Assembly (NCBI RefSeq): GCF_019703515.2
Contig: NC_059372.1
Coordinates: 17,574,492 to 17,638,491, forward strand
DNA: 64,000 nt
Direction: 5' to 3'
Source of the DNA: Myxocyprinus asiaticus
Taxonomy: Eukaryota; Chordata; Actinopteri; Cypriniformes; Catostomidae
The translations under genes were made by a program, and so were the position numbers. The notes under the pieces were generated by a model. The model did no database searches, had not been told where the DNA came from, and was given only the letters and a program-made list of their open reading frames with translations. Shown piece after piece: positions 45,019 to 55,880 of the stretch (within the stretch, counting starts at the first letter, position 1; every line of letters begins with the position of its first letter).

Positions 45019-45305
45019 ATTGTCTTCCTAGAACAGTTAAGGATTAGGGTGTATCGAATCTCACCGGTTTATGACATAAAAAGTATTAAAACTAGCAAAG
45101 TGCACAGAGCTCGCCATTCTCACATCCAAACCTCGCATGGCGTCACGTGACTCCACTCAAAGTGATTATTAAACTGCAAAGGCTACTATTTAATTAAAAA
45201 AGTATGTACTCTGTTTGTGCCTCGTGCTACAAAGTGAATTTGTGCTCTGTTCGCTGTCATCTGCTTCAAACAGAGCACTCGATGCACAAGACAGTGTTCC
45301 CTGTA

Positions 45306-45934
45306 CAGTGCATCCGGAAAGTATTCACAGCGCTTAACTTTTTCCACATTTTGTTATGTTACAGCCTTATTCCAAAATTGATTAAATTCATTATTTTCCT
45401 TAAAATTCTACAAACAATACCCCATAATGGCAACGTTAAAGAAGTTTGTTTGAAATCTTTGCAAATTTATTAAAAATAAAAAACGAAAAAAATCACATGT
45501 ACATAAGTATTCACAGCCTTTGCTCAATACTTTGTTGAAGCACCTTTGGCACCAATTACAGCCTCAAGTCTTTTTGAGTATGATGCTACAAGCTTGGCAC
45601 ACATATTTTTGGGCAGTTTCTCCCATTCTTCTTTGCAGGACCTCTCAAGCTCCATCAGGTTGGATGGGGAGCGTTGGTGCACAGCCATTTTCAGATCTCT
45701 CCAGAGATGTTCAATCGGGTTCAAGTCTGGGCTCTGGCTGGGCCACTCAAGGACATTCACAGAGTTGTCCCGTAGCCACTCTTTTGTTATCTTGGCTGTG
45801 TGCTTAGGGTCATTGTCCTGTTGGAAGATGAACCTTCGCCCCAGTCTGGAGCAGGTTTTCATCAAGGATGTCTCTGTACATTGCTGCATTCATCTTTCCC
45901 TTGATCCTGACTAGTCTCCCAGTTCCTGCCGCTG
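45306..45934 (-). mobile_element. Tc1-like transposon, 3' half
   Basis: The outer end CAGTGCATCCGGAAAGTATT, preceded by TA at 45304-45305, is a known fish Tc1 terminus. The transposase C-terminus reads inward on the minus strand. The element is truncated near 45934, followed by T-rich sequence. No second TIR. Confidence 0.88.
45524..45889 (-). pseudogene. Tc1 transposase C-terminal fragment
   Basis: 121 codons, well preserved. It contains [16 protein letters not shown] with the second catalytic Asp, [20 protein letters not shown] with the catalytic Glu, and the family ending GAKGASTKY. The first 15 codons ([13 protein letters not shown]) correspond to transposase upstream sequence after a deletion between the exit of the first domain and RRFIF. 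The N-terminal HTH domains and the first Asp are missing. Confidence 0.85.
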
Positions 45935-46130
45935 TTTTTTTTTGTGGTACTCACTCATCTTTTTTTTTTTTCTGTTATGCGCCCCTGGCCAGAACTCATT
46001 CCCCCTCTGACCAGTTTTGTGATGTGACAGTCAGAGCATCGTCAGTAGTCAAAGGGTGAGTTGTAGCTATGAAGGTACTGTACGTCTTGATAAAAATAAA
46101 AATAAAAATTTCAACCCATCTAAAATAATA

Positions 46131-46582
46131 AAATTAAATCAAATAGGGGGCCTGGGTAGCTCAGTAAATAAAGATGCTGACTACCACACCTGGAGTCACA
46201 AGTTCAAATCCAGGGTGTGCTGAGTGACTGTAGTCAGGCTTCCTAAGCAACCAATTGGCCCGGTTGCTAGGGTGGGTAGAGTCACGTTGGGTTAATCTCC
46301 TCGTGGTCGCTATAATGTGGTTCTCGCTCTCGGTGGGGCGCGTGGTGAGTTGTGCATGGATGCCCTCCAAACGTACTAGGTCTCCGCGGTAACGCGCTCA
46401 ACAAGCCAAGTGATAAGATGCACGGATTGAGTGTCTCAGACGCGGAGGCAACTGAGATTCGTCCTCTGCCACCCAGATTGAGTAACTACACCACCATGAG
46501 GACTTAGAGTGCATTGGGAATTGGGCATGCCAAATTGTGGAGAAAAGGGGAGAATAAATAAATAAATAAATTAAATCAAATA
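46131..46582. repeat. 15-bp target duplication around the SINE
   Basis: AAATTAAATCAAATA stands at 46131-46145 and again at 46568-46582, flanking the SINE exactly. Confidence 0.9.
46146..46567 (+). mobile_element. tRNA-derived SINE (long, ~420 bp)
   Basis: Starts GGGGGCCTGGGTAGCTCAG with an A box (TAGCTCAGTAAATAAAGATG region) and a B box GTTCAAATCC at 46202-46211. The body carries AAGCAACCAATTGGCCCGG, ATAATGTGGTTCTCGCTCTC and GGAATTGGGCATGCC. It ends in an (AAAT)n tail and is flanked by a perfect 15-bp target duplication, so it is relatively young and mobilised by a LINE in trans. Confidence 0.9.
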
Positions 46583-46701
46583 AAAGTCATTCTTACATTT
46601 ATGTTTAAAATTGTGCTTTTTGTTATTTGCAAGGTATTATAGGAGATTTAAAAAGTATGATTTTGCGTGCATATGTTGCATACCCCATTTTTGCGCCCCT
46701 T

Positions 46702-47106
46702 CATGTTAACATGATTTTAGTGTGATAGTCGCTTACTAACCTTTTCTGTGTAAAGTTATAGCCAATTTTACAACTTCTTTGCCATGACGATGTAATGTCA
46801 ATAAACCCTAAAACGACTGCAAAAATAACTATTTAAACAACTTTACAGTTCAAATAATACATGAGTTTTAACAGAAGAATTAATGGAAGTGCTTTATGAA
46901 ATTATAAGCTTCACATTTCTGCCGTTAAACCCTCCTAAAATTGGCCCCATTCACTTCCATTGTAAGTGCTTCACTGAAACATCCATTTTTGCTTTTTTTA
47001 ATAAAAAGGAGGAACAAGTCAAAATTATTTTTTGTGGTAATCAACATTATGTCAAAAATTCTGTTGATTGAGCTTGTCTTGTATTGAACCTGGAATATTC
47101 CTTTAA
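46702..47106. mobile_element. Family B MITE, copy 4 (right two thirds)
   Basis: Contains GCCATGACGATGTAATGTC, CATTCACTTCCATTGTAAGTG and the right TIR CTTGTATTGAACCTGGAATATTCC + TTTAA in order. The left arm is missing. Confidence 0.85.
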
Positions 47107-47704
47107 CATTAACCAAGATTAATACATGCAGTTAAAATTGTTCATCCAAACAGAAGTTCATTCATAATGCATCAATAATGCAGAATCTTATTGTTTCTTT
47201 TTTCTCAATGTGAAAATTTGTCTTAATTATTACTATAATTTTTTTCAATTATCAGTAGTCAGTCAAAAATAATGTCCACAAGTGTTTAAGGGTATTACTC
47301 AAGTATGATTCTAAGATCATAAGTGAATTCTCAAAGCTCACAAGCTGAACCATGAATGTGATTCTAGCAAAACTGCAGGTTGATTAATTTTAATTTAAAG
47401 TCTTTTAATTTAAAGTCTGCTAACTCCCAACTTTAATCTTCTTCTGAATGCATTTTTAAAAGGTTTCTTTTTGCACTGATGATATGAGAGGAGTTGTCGT
47501 CCACTAGGGGCAGTAAGAACAAATTAAATCCTACTGTAGACTGATGCTGAGAGTCCCCTCACAGGACAAGAACCCAGTAAACTCTTTCAAATGCACAGAA
47601 GAAAAACGTAAAGAAAAAGTTTGAAAAAAAGTCTTTTTTTACCTAATTTATCACTGAAATTTGCCTTGAGCTGATTTAAGACAAGCACAATATAATGTTC
47701 TTAT
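47107..47704. other. Unassigned AT-rich stretch
   Basis: No gene or known repeat. Contains GTCGTCCACTAGGGGCAGTAA near 47497 and many short A/T runs. Confidence 0.5.
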
Positions 47705-48226
47705 TTAAAGCTGAAGTGTGTAATTTTCATATCAATTGCAAAAGTAACTGCAATTGTTTGGCCAAACAGATAATCCCACCACAAACTCATACCATTGGTT
47801 GAGCCAGTGTTGCTGTGTCAGGCTGTTCGGGATGCTCAATCAAATAGAGCAAGGTTTTGAAAGCATCACAGAGCCATGGTGTTTTCACGTTTTGTGAAAA
47901 TCAACCTACAAATGGTTTACTTACAGATGTCTCTACATATTAAAGGAAAATTATGTCAGTTTCTCACCCTCATGTTCCAACTCGAATGACTTTCTTCCTT
48001 CACATATTCACTTTAATGTAAGAGAAAAAAAGATGCAATGAAAGTGAATGGTGACTGAGGCTAACATTCTGCCTTTTGTGTTCCACAGTAGCAACTAGAA
48101 AGACAATCATACTGTTTTGCAACAACATGAGGGTGAGTAGGCTATATGAAGAATTTTCATCTCTTTAAATTGGGATAGGAGAAGGTATTATCTTATAACA
48201 TCGAAAACATTTACACACTTCAACTG
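47705..48226. mobile_element. Family D MITE, copy 3, split by a family A MITE
   Basis: The left part (47705-47939) has TTAAAGCTGAAGTGTGTAAT, ATACCATTGGTTGAGC and GTCTCTACATATT; the right part (48169-48226) has GGGATAGGAGAAGGTATTA and ACACTTCAACTG. In copies 1 and 2 these halves are contiguous. Confidence 0.8.
47940..48168. mobile_element. Family A MITE, copy 6, nested in family D
   Basis: TTAAAGGAAAATTATGTCAG at the left and GAATTTTCATCTC + TTTAA at the right; the central pair AGATGCAATGAAAGTGAATGG and CACATATTCACTTTAATGT forms the family hairpin. Inserted at a TTAA-like site of the family D element. Confidence 0.8.
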
Positions 48227-48769
48227 TGATACCCTTCTTTGTTAAAGAAGATATTACTTCATTTTTCTCGCTGTTGTTGTTTATGATATGCTGTGCTGTA
48301 TGAGCTTTTAAGTTTATGTTAATTGATGCACGTGCAGTAGCAGACATACGGTGTGATGTGACAGGCGGGGCGGGAAGGCCGTGGCCGTGGGACAGGTCAT
48401 GGAAAGGGGCTGCAATCAGCGCGTCTGACCTGGAGGATGGCGCCTGTTTCTCCTCCTGTAACCTCTAGGAGGAAGTGGGTTGCAGTCTGTGACAGGTTCA
48501 GTGTTGATTCTGGCCTCTGGGGTTGGAAGGGAATGCTACTCATTGCAAGATGCAGAGGTGGCAGAGTGGCTCAAACACACTGCACAAAGTCTGCTGCCCC
48601 GTTGATCTGTGGTGCACTGAGGCATAGACTTAGCCTCACTCCTTTTCTCCTCCTGTGTTGTTCGCTGTCATTTATTGTCAAATTCTTCACACTTTTTTAA
48701 TCTACCTCTTCTTCCTCTTATTTTAGTAATCCTCCCTTTAACTAATAAAATAATTTATTTAACCTTACA
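48227..48769. other. Unassigned, partly GC-rich stretch
   Basis: The block 48350-48660 is G-rich (GGCGGGGCGGGAAGGCCGTGG). The 87-codon + frame 48437-48700 has no known domain. Confidence 0.4.
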
Positions 48770-48887
48770 ATGTGCTTAATTTGGTAATATCTGTATTAAC
48801 TGATTTTAAGTCAAAAATATTATTTAATATGACTGAACATCATTATACCAACTTCTTTAAGGGTCAGATCAGGTAGAAATACCTCCT
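48770..48887. repeat. Family E repeat, copy 3 (fragment)
   Basis: TAAGTCAAAAATATTATTTAA and GTCAGATCAGGTAGAAATACC match copy 2. It is cut by the family C MITE at 48888. Confidence 0.55.
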
Positions 48888-49270
48888 TTAAAACAGATAG
48901 TTTACCCCAAAATTTAAATTCTGTCAGCATATAATCGCTCTCACTTTGTTTCAAATCTAAATGAATTTCCTTCCTCCGTGGAACACAAAATGAGATTTTT
49001 CAAAGAATGGACGTTCTTTTCCATGCATTTACAATGAATGGGGACTAGATCTTTCAAGCTCCAAAAAGGATGCAAAAACACCATTTACCCCCAAATCACC
49101 CTCATAAAAGTAGTCCATATCAGAATCAGAATGAGCTTTATTGCCAAGTATGCTTACACATACAAGGAAATTGTCTTGGTGACAGAAGCTTCCAGTGCAC
49201 AAACAATACAACAACAAGACAAATAGAATAAAAAATAAAAAGTGAATAGAAAATAAAAATACACAATAGG

Positions 49271-49273
<3 letters not shown>

Positions 49274-49334
<61 letters not shown>

Positions 49335-49335
49335 C
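49274..49335. repeat. (TA)n microsatellite inside the Rex1 3' UTR
   Basis: About 28 TA units, with one TTT interruption at 49320-49323. Confidence 0.95.
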
Positions 49336-49639
49336 AAATACAAATACAAATCTGTTATATACAGATGCAAGGGAAAGTAATGGCAGAAGAGGTATGTTCG
49401 ATAAATATAAATAGACTAAGCTGTGTATTGCACATAATTATTGCTCAATGGGGCAGTTTTAACTGTTCATGAGATGGATAGCCTGAGGGAAAAAACTGTT
49501 CCTGAGCCTGAAGGTTCTGGTGCTCAGTGCTCTGTAGCGCCTGCCAGAAGGCAACAGTTCAAAAAGGTAATGGGCTGGGTGAGTGGGGTCCAGAGTGATT
49601 TTTGCCAGCCCTTTTCCTCACTCTGGAAATGTATAGTTC

Positions 49640-50650
49640 TTGAAGGGGGGGCAAGGGGCAACCAATAATCCCCTCAGCAGTCCGAACTGCCCTTTGTAGT
49701 CTTCTGATATCCGATTTAGTAGCTGCACCAAACCAGACAGTTACTGAAGTGCAGAGGTAGACTCAATGACTGCTGAGTAGAACTGTATCAGCAGCTCCTG
49801 TGGCAGGTTGAACTTCCTCAACTGGTGAAGAAATTACAACCTCTGCTGGGTCTTTTTCACAGTGGAGTCAATGTGGGTCTCCCACTTCAGGTCCTGTGAG
49901 ATGGTAGTGCCCAGGAACCTGAATGACTCCACTGCTGCCACAGTGCTGTTTAGAATGGTTAGAGGGGTCAATGTTGGGGTGTTCCTCCTAAAGTCCACAA
50001 TCATCTCCACCGTTTTGAGCACGTTCAGCTCCAGGTTGTTTTGTCTACACCAGTGAGTCAGCCGTTCAACCTCCCTTCTGTATACAGACTCATCGTCATC
50101 TTGGATGAGGCCGATGACAGTAGTGTCGTCTGCAAAATTCAGGAGCTTGTCAGAGGGGTCCTTGGCAGTGCATTCATTGGTATACAGGGAGAAGAGTAGT
50201 GGGGAGAGCACACATCCCTGGGGAACACCAATGCTGATCGTACATGTGCTGGAAGTGAATTTCCCTTGTCTCACTAGCTGCTGCCTGTCCGTCAGAAAGC
50301 TGGTGATCTACTGACAGATAGATGTGGGAACAGAGAGTTGGTGTAATTTAGCTGGGATGATGGTGTTGAAAGCCGAACTGAAGTCCACAAAAAGGATCCT
50401 TGCATATGTCCCTGGTCTGTCAGTTGTTGCAGGATATGATGCAATCCCATGTTGTCTGCATCATCCATAGACCTGTTTGCTCGATAAGCAAATTGAAGGG
50501 GATCTAGAAAGGGTTCAGTGATGTCCTTCAGGTGGGCCAACACTCAAATGATTTCATGACCACAGACGTCAGAGCGATGGGTCTGTAGTCATTAAGTCCT
50601 GTGATTTTGGGTTTCTTTGGGACAGGAATGATGACTGAGCATTTGAAGCA
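49640..50650 (-). pseudogene. Rex1 reverse transcriptase (partial, broken)
   Basis: From the 5' side: [19 protein letters not shown] and [12 protein letters not shown] (about 50640-50560), then an [20 protein letters not shown] segment (50543-50480). The long frame 50274-49834 (146 codons) begins GKFTSSTCTISIGVPQGCVL and has the catalytic FADD in LLNFADDTTV at residues about 45-50. It continues to the FLGTTISQDLKWETHI region at about 120-137. Further down, broken frames give the LRKFNLPQELL region and the C-terminal domain. The upstream endonuclease and ORF1 are absent by truncation. Stops and frameshifts separate the three blocks. Confidence 0.85.
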
Positions 50651-51250
50651 GCAATATGGCTTGTGCATTATACTCCAAGTCTTCTGAAGCTATGCGTTAG
50701 GTTTGTGTGAGGAACAGGCCTGAAATTTTAGTCGTTATTCACTGATGACCTTCCCTGCTAATGAGCTTTTAATTAAAAAAACGCTCCAGCCATATCATTG
50801 AGTCAGTGAGCTGAACTTGAGAACCAGATCAATCTGATTTGTAAGTCAAATGATTCATTGGAAACATCCAACTCAATAAAATGAATTCCCTGAATTCCTG
50901 ACATTGCTACTTCTCTTAAGAACTATCATGAACTCATCAAGGAGAGCTTAAGCGGATTTGTCAAGATTCAATTGTGGCCAATTTTGGTTAATTTGTGGTC
51001 TCACTCAAAGCTTTTGAGTGTCCTCAGAAGACAATAGCGCATATGGACTACTTTTATGATATTTTTATGTGCATCCTTTTTGGAGCTTGAAAGCTCCAGT
51101 CCCCATTTATTTTAACTGCATGGAAAAGAGTGATCAGAACATTCTTCAAAATGAAAAGAAATGAATGAAAGAAAGTCATACGGGTTTGGTACCACATGAG
51201 GGTAAGTAAATGATGACAGAATCATTTTTAAGGGAACTAATCCTTTAACA

Positions 51251-53954
51251 AGCAAGAATTTTAACAAATGCACATTCTTTCACTTTCACATTTTACAATG
51301 TTCTTAATGTTTTTTGTTTTGTTTTAAAGATGCAATGATTTTTAAGCTCAGTTTCTCTCACACATAGGAGAAAGTGGATTGCACTAACGTCTCTGTTTTT
51401 ACATTCACCTTCAGCGATAGGATACTTGGGCTCTTATGTTACGGAACAACCTTATTGACTGCTTATTTGTCTGCTCCCTTTTCTTCCTTGACAAAGACCT
51501 TAGTGGCTGCTGTCTCAATCTGGCTGCCATGGTAACTTCACTTCAGAATTCCACTTTGCTGTCTGAGTAAATACATTTTTCAGTGTTTATTAGTACACAG
51601 AGTTGCCAGAAGGAATTCCTCCTTTCTCCTTTATAGCCACTCCAGTAATTAGCAAATTGATTAGGAGAACTTCAGCACACCTCCTCGGTTCTTATCTCGT
51701 TCGTTCTAGGACAGTATAGCTGTGCCATGGGACGGTGTAAATATTTTAAGGGGAAACCCTCAGGAAATCTTATTAATGGCTGTGGGGCTCTGCAGATGTC
51801 TCCTGTTGAAGATTCCAGACAATTTTCTAAACTTTGATGAAATAAAGTTTTGTATTATTTAAACATGCCGAGTCCTGTGAGTTTGCTGTGCCACTGAGGT
51901 CCTCCCTGTGTTTTTGTGCGGTTTTTTTCATAGGTTCTCTCCTGTACTCCCTTTAGATCGATTCGTTTTGAATCACAGGAACAAAAAAGCTTTGAACGTA
52001 TTGGTCATTCTGGGTTGCATTTTACAAAATGTGACAAAGACCTCATTTTTACCCCATCCCCGTTCTGCAGAGGCAAAGACTTGGTAGCAATTTGGCAGCT
52101 TATCACATTGAATTTTAAATGGTGATGTTAAAAGATGGCTTTAGACTGCTCTCTGGATGGCACACTAGTGCAAATTAAGTCAGAATAGCATGCTGTTTAG
52201 AGAGAGGAACAATAAAACAAAATACACATCACAATTGTCTTATGCACTTACGTCAACAGACATCTTACAGTATTTGCTCTTCTGTTTTAATTAGTTGAAA
52301 GGCACACAGGTAAACAATCGGCTCGTAAATGGAGACAGGAAAACCGCTTTTCTTTTAATTATGCTTCTTCTGTTACATTATTCCATCTTGTCCTTATGAT
52401 TTATGTAATTGAGGGAAAATGCACAATCTAACAAACAGTATGCAGCTTGATTGGTAAAAGGATTTGGCACTCTAGAAGTGATTCATCACTTCTAATTTGA
52501 GAGTAAAGCCTTTGTGAAATGGTAAACTCTTTGTGAAAAGCCTGTCAACAAATATGTTTGTTTATTACAAAAAATGTTAAGAAGCTGCCCTCACACATTT
52601 AGTATACATCATTAAGTTCCTTGTAACCAATCATATTGCCCATTCACCCAACATTTCAGAACATATTAGTGACATCTCGTTAGCAGAAAAGCAGGCTTCA
52701 ATTGTTTTTTCCAAGTGGAATGACTAGAAAGAGCAATTCTCATGAAATGGGAGTTTTTTTTTGTGTGTGTGCCAACTCAATTACATTATCAGTTTCTGCC
52801 TAGTTTTCTTTAACAGCTTTTTTCTTAATAAAATGTGTGCCGTTTCACTGTCCTTATTTAAACTAGTTCTTTTTACATAATCATTTTGTAAGTAGTTATG
52901 ACAGTCTTGAATGGAATGCAAAGAACAAACAATGAAGTCTGTTCCTAAAAAGTACTACTTTATGTTTTTTAGACTTAACATTATATAGAAACGTAGAGAT
53001 AGACATATACTGTATGTATATATATATATATATATATACTGTATACTGTATATCTTATATACAGTACCTTACATTTCATAAGTCTTATATACTGTAGAGA
53101 TTTGTTTGTGTGTTACAGCTTTCTTGCAGATAAAGTGTAGTTTGTATTATCTTGCGAAATGATAAATGATTCTGTTTTTAAACAAGTGTAATGCATTAAA
53201 GTGTAACAACTTCAAATTGTGCATCAGCATTAAGTTGGGTCCTATGATACACCTATGTAAAAGAGACCATAAACCATGGCCTAGCAGTTCAAAATGGCTC
53301 ACAGTATCAGGAAGACAATAGCAGCTACTGTTTGACTTTACTGTGTGATTATTATGGGAAAATGAAAAAAAGAAAAGATAAAAGGAATGTACAAACACAT
53401 TTTTGGTGTTTATTTTTGCAACCACACCTCAGCATTCTACACTATTTAACTTGGGTGGAGAAGAATATGGGAGGGGTAGTCAATTTTGTCAACATAAAAA
53501 CCTCTTTAACTAATACAGATAAAGGAAGATACACGGTACAAAACAAACAAAAAACAACAAAATTAATTATGACTGTAATAGGAACAGGCTTTCCAAGAAT
53601 GTGTATTTAGGCAGCTAAAGCATATGCTATTGTAGTTGACTTTGGTTTTAGAATGCCACATTAACTTCATGTTCCAGTAGACGAGTGCTTTGTTTTATTG
53701 GGGTTTAGAAGTCAGAAGCAGCCTCTTCTGTCAGTCTTCTCTAAATCCACATTCCAAACACTCCATGGGTCATCTTGCTCTTTAGCTGGTCTATTTTGGG
53801 TCTTGTGATAGTGCTATACCGTATGTATGGACACAGGAAAGACACGTGTTTGGCTGTGCTTGAAAATGTGTAGTTCACTTTTAGCTGCGCCTCCCACAGT
53901 TCCTGAGAAATCATTGGCTGCTTATTAGACTCTTAAAGTCGACGAATGCATTTA
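51251..53954. other. Repeat-poor stretch, possibly regulatory
   Basis: No transposon landmark over 2.7 kb except a TA/TATAC microsatellite at about 53015-53060. Complex sequence at 51580-52620 with homeodomain-like words such as CAGTAATTAGCAAATTGATTAGG (51642-51664) could be conserved non-coding DNA. Small frames (53147-53425 minus, 53332-53610 plus) have no known domain. Confidence 0.35.
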
Positions 53955-55096
53955 CACTGGGGACCAACAATTTTGAATAATGTACAGATTTTGCTCTTAT
54001 GGAAAGGAATTGGTACTTTTATTCACCAAAGTGGCATTCAACTGATCACAGTGTATAGTCAGGACATTAATAACATGAAAAATTACTATTACAATTTGAT
54101 TTTTTTTTTCAGAACTTCTTAAACTACTTCAAAGACTACTTCAAAGACTTAAACTACTTCTCATCACAAAATCCTCCACATGCAGCAATGATAGCTTTGC
54201 AGATCCTTGGCATTCTAGCTGTCAGTTTGTCCAGATACTCAGGTGACATTTCACCCCACGCTTCCCGTAGCACTTGCCATAGATGTGGCTGTCTTGTCGG
54301 GCACTTCTCACGCACCTTACAGTCTAGCTGATCCCACAAAAGCTCAATGGGGTTAAGATCCATAACACTCTTTTCCAACTATCTGTTGTCCAATGTCTGT
54401 GTTTCTTTGCCCACTCAAACATTTTCTTTTTGTTTTTCTGTTTCAAAAGTTGCTTTTTCTTTGCAATTCTTCCCATAAGGCCTGCACCCCTGAGTCTTCT
54501 CTTTACTGTTGTACATGAAACTGGTGTTGAGAGGGTAGAATTCAATGAAGCTGTCAGCTGAGGACATGCGAGGCATCTATTTCTCGAACTAGAGACTCTG
54601 ATGTACTTATCCTCTTGTTTAGTTCTACATCTGGACCTTCCACATCTCTTTCTGTCCTTGTTAGAGCCAGTTGTCCTTTGTCTTTGAAGACTGTAGTGTA
54701 CACCTTTGTATGAAATCTTCAGTTTTTTTTGCCAATTTCAAGCATTGTATAGCCTTCATTCCTCAAAACAATGACTGACTGATGAGTTTCTAGAGAAAGC
54801 TGTTTATTTTTTGCCATTTTTGACCTAATATTGACCTTAAGACATGCCAGTCTTTTGCATACTGTAGCAACTCAAAAACAAACACAAAGACAATGTTAAG
54901 CTTCATTTAACAAACCAAATAGCTTCCAGCAGTGTTTGATATAATGGCAAGTGATTTTCTAGTACCAAATTATCAATTTAGCATGATTACTCAAGGATAA
55001 GGTGTTGGAGTGAATGCCACTTTGGTGAATTAAAGTACCAATTTCCTTCCGAAACAGCAAAATCTGTACATTATTCCAAACTTTTGGCTGCCAGTG
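53955..55096 (-). mobile_element. Tc1-like transposon with long inverted repeats and TA duplication
   Basis: Outer ends CACTGGGGACCAACAATTTT and its counterpart CCAAACTTTTGGCTGCCAGTG, each preceded or followed by TA (53953-53954, 55097-55098). The inverted repeats extend about 95 bp inward, including CACCAAAGTGGCATTCAACT and its partner AGTGAATGCCACTTTGGTG. 1142 bp, about 400-500 bp shorter than a full copy because the transposase is internally deleted. Confidence 0.9.
54154..54840 (-). pseudogene. Tc1 transposase with its catalytic centre deleted
   Basis: From about 54815 the minus strand gives degenerate DNA-binding sequence, then a 73-codon frame (54545-54324) with TVKRRLRGAGLMGRIAKKK and FEWAKKHRHWTTDSWKRVLW. 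The latter ends where the first catalytic Asp should follow. It is joined by deletion to a 74-codon frame (54378-54154) beginning MDLNPIELLWDQL, which holds the catalytic Glu, and ending CGGFCDEK. The segment with both Asp residues is gone. Confidence 0.85.
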
Positions 55097-55403
55097 TACA
55101 TGCACAAGACTATTCAGAAATTAATTAGAGGTGGTCCATATTCTGAACACAAGCATCATGTAAATACATTCGGCATGATTTGCCATAACAAGGTTAATCC
55201 AGTTTTTAAATTTCTAGAAATGTTAGTATTAATCACATTTTGGTGATTATAATAATAATCACATATTATTCTGAATATATATCATAACTGAACATAGATA
55301 TATATGCGTGCATGTCTGAATAAAGAGATTTTTGGGAAATTTTGGGGTAAGAAAGACAGTTATGAAAATTTTGTAAAACAAACACATTTTGGAACAAGAC
55401 ATT

Positions 55404-55666
55404 TGTAACAAGGTTTTTAAGATGGGCAAGGAGGAGGCGGGAAATAGCTGAACAGTCAATGTAAAACTTTAAAAACAAACTGAACTCAAACATAACATAA
55501 ACTGCAAACAAACAAAGATGCACACACACAGCTTTGTGCGTCTCTCTTTCCCCCTCCCAAGCTGGCGTCTCTGGCACATCCTTATCCCCCTCCCAGCTGA
55601 TTAGGATGATTCAGCACCAGGCGTGTGTCCTCACAGCCCGGCCACGCCCTCCTCCTCCTCGTCACA
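55404..55666 (-). repeat. Left LTR (3' LTR) of the short element
   Basis: 263 bp; minus strand TGTGACGAGG...CCTTGTTACA, TG/CA ends intact. Confidence 0.75.
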
Positions 55667-55840
55667 CTCCTCCACCACCCGATTCAGGCCGGGGGAAACC
55701 TCCGGCTTGACGTACTCCCCTCCCTTCCTGGAGGGGAGGTGTTGCCCTTCTGGCCATCCTTCTGCCGGCAGGTCTTCCCTGCCTCTTTGGACCCTGGGAG
55801 GGATGAGGGGAAGGAGAGGGGAGAGGGAAAGAGCGAGGGG

Positions 55841-55880
55841 GAGAGACAGAGAGAGAGAGAGGAGAGAGAGAGAGAAAGAA
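55841..55880. repeat. (GA)n microsatellite
   Basis: About 18 GA units inside the non-autonomous LTR element. Confidence 0.9.

Larger units (their letters stand above)
36240..45155 (-). mobile_element. Tx1/L1-type LINE, internally deleted, split by a gypsy element
   Basis: On the minus strand the order is a 5' UTR (45155-45019), an ORF1 remnant (45018-about 44165), an inter-ORF spacer (44165-44025 and 38645-38050), the very start of ORF2 with the endonuclease N-terminus (about 38030-37885), then, after a large deletion, the RT C-terminal region (37879-37420) and the ORF2 C-terminal domain (37150-about 36300). The Ty3/gypsy insertion at 38651-44019, with ACAAC on both sides, lies in the spacer. 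The 3' end is near 36240 (minus strand TTGTTGTTTTTTGAAAG). No target duplication found. Incapable of transposition. Confidence 0.8.
49121..50653 (-). mobile_element. Rex1-type LINE, 5'-truncated
   Basis: The 3' end at 49121 has the (GATTCT)-type tail (CAGAATCAGAATG on the + strand), then the 3' UTR with GACAGAAGCTTCCAGTGC and a (TA)n tract. The ORF2 RT/C-terminal part runs to about 50650 on the minus strand. The 5' truncation point lies in RT. It is inserted into the middle of a family C MITE; ATAT at both junctions may be a short target duplication. Confidence 0.85.
48888..51250. mobile_element. Family C MITE, split by a Rex1 LINE
   Basis: The left part (48888-49120) starts TTAAAACAGATAGTTTACC and includes TTTTCCATGCATTTACAATG. 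The right part (about 50654-51250) includes GCTTGAAAGCTCCAGTCCCC, the inverted partner of GATCTTTCAAGCTCCAAAAA, and ends AACTAATCC + TTTAA. The inserted LINE occupies the middle. The termini are family A-like, and the longer interior distinguishes it. Confidence 0.75.

Noticed and set aside
46146..46225. Genuine tRNA gene
   Set aside because: A and B boxes are present, but the sequence continues as a 420-bp SINE with an (AAAT)n tail and target duplication.
49029..49370. 113-codon minus frame with Tyr-Ile runs
   Set aside because: It is the Rex1 3' UTR plus a (TA)n tract, not a protein.
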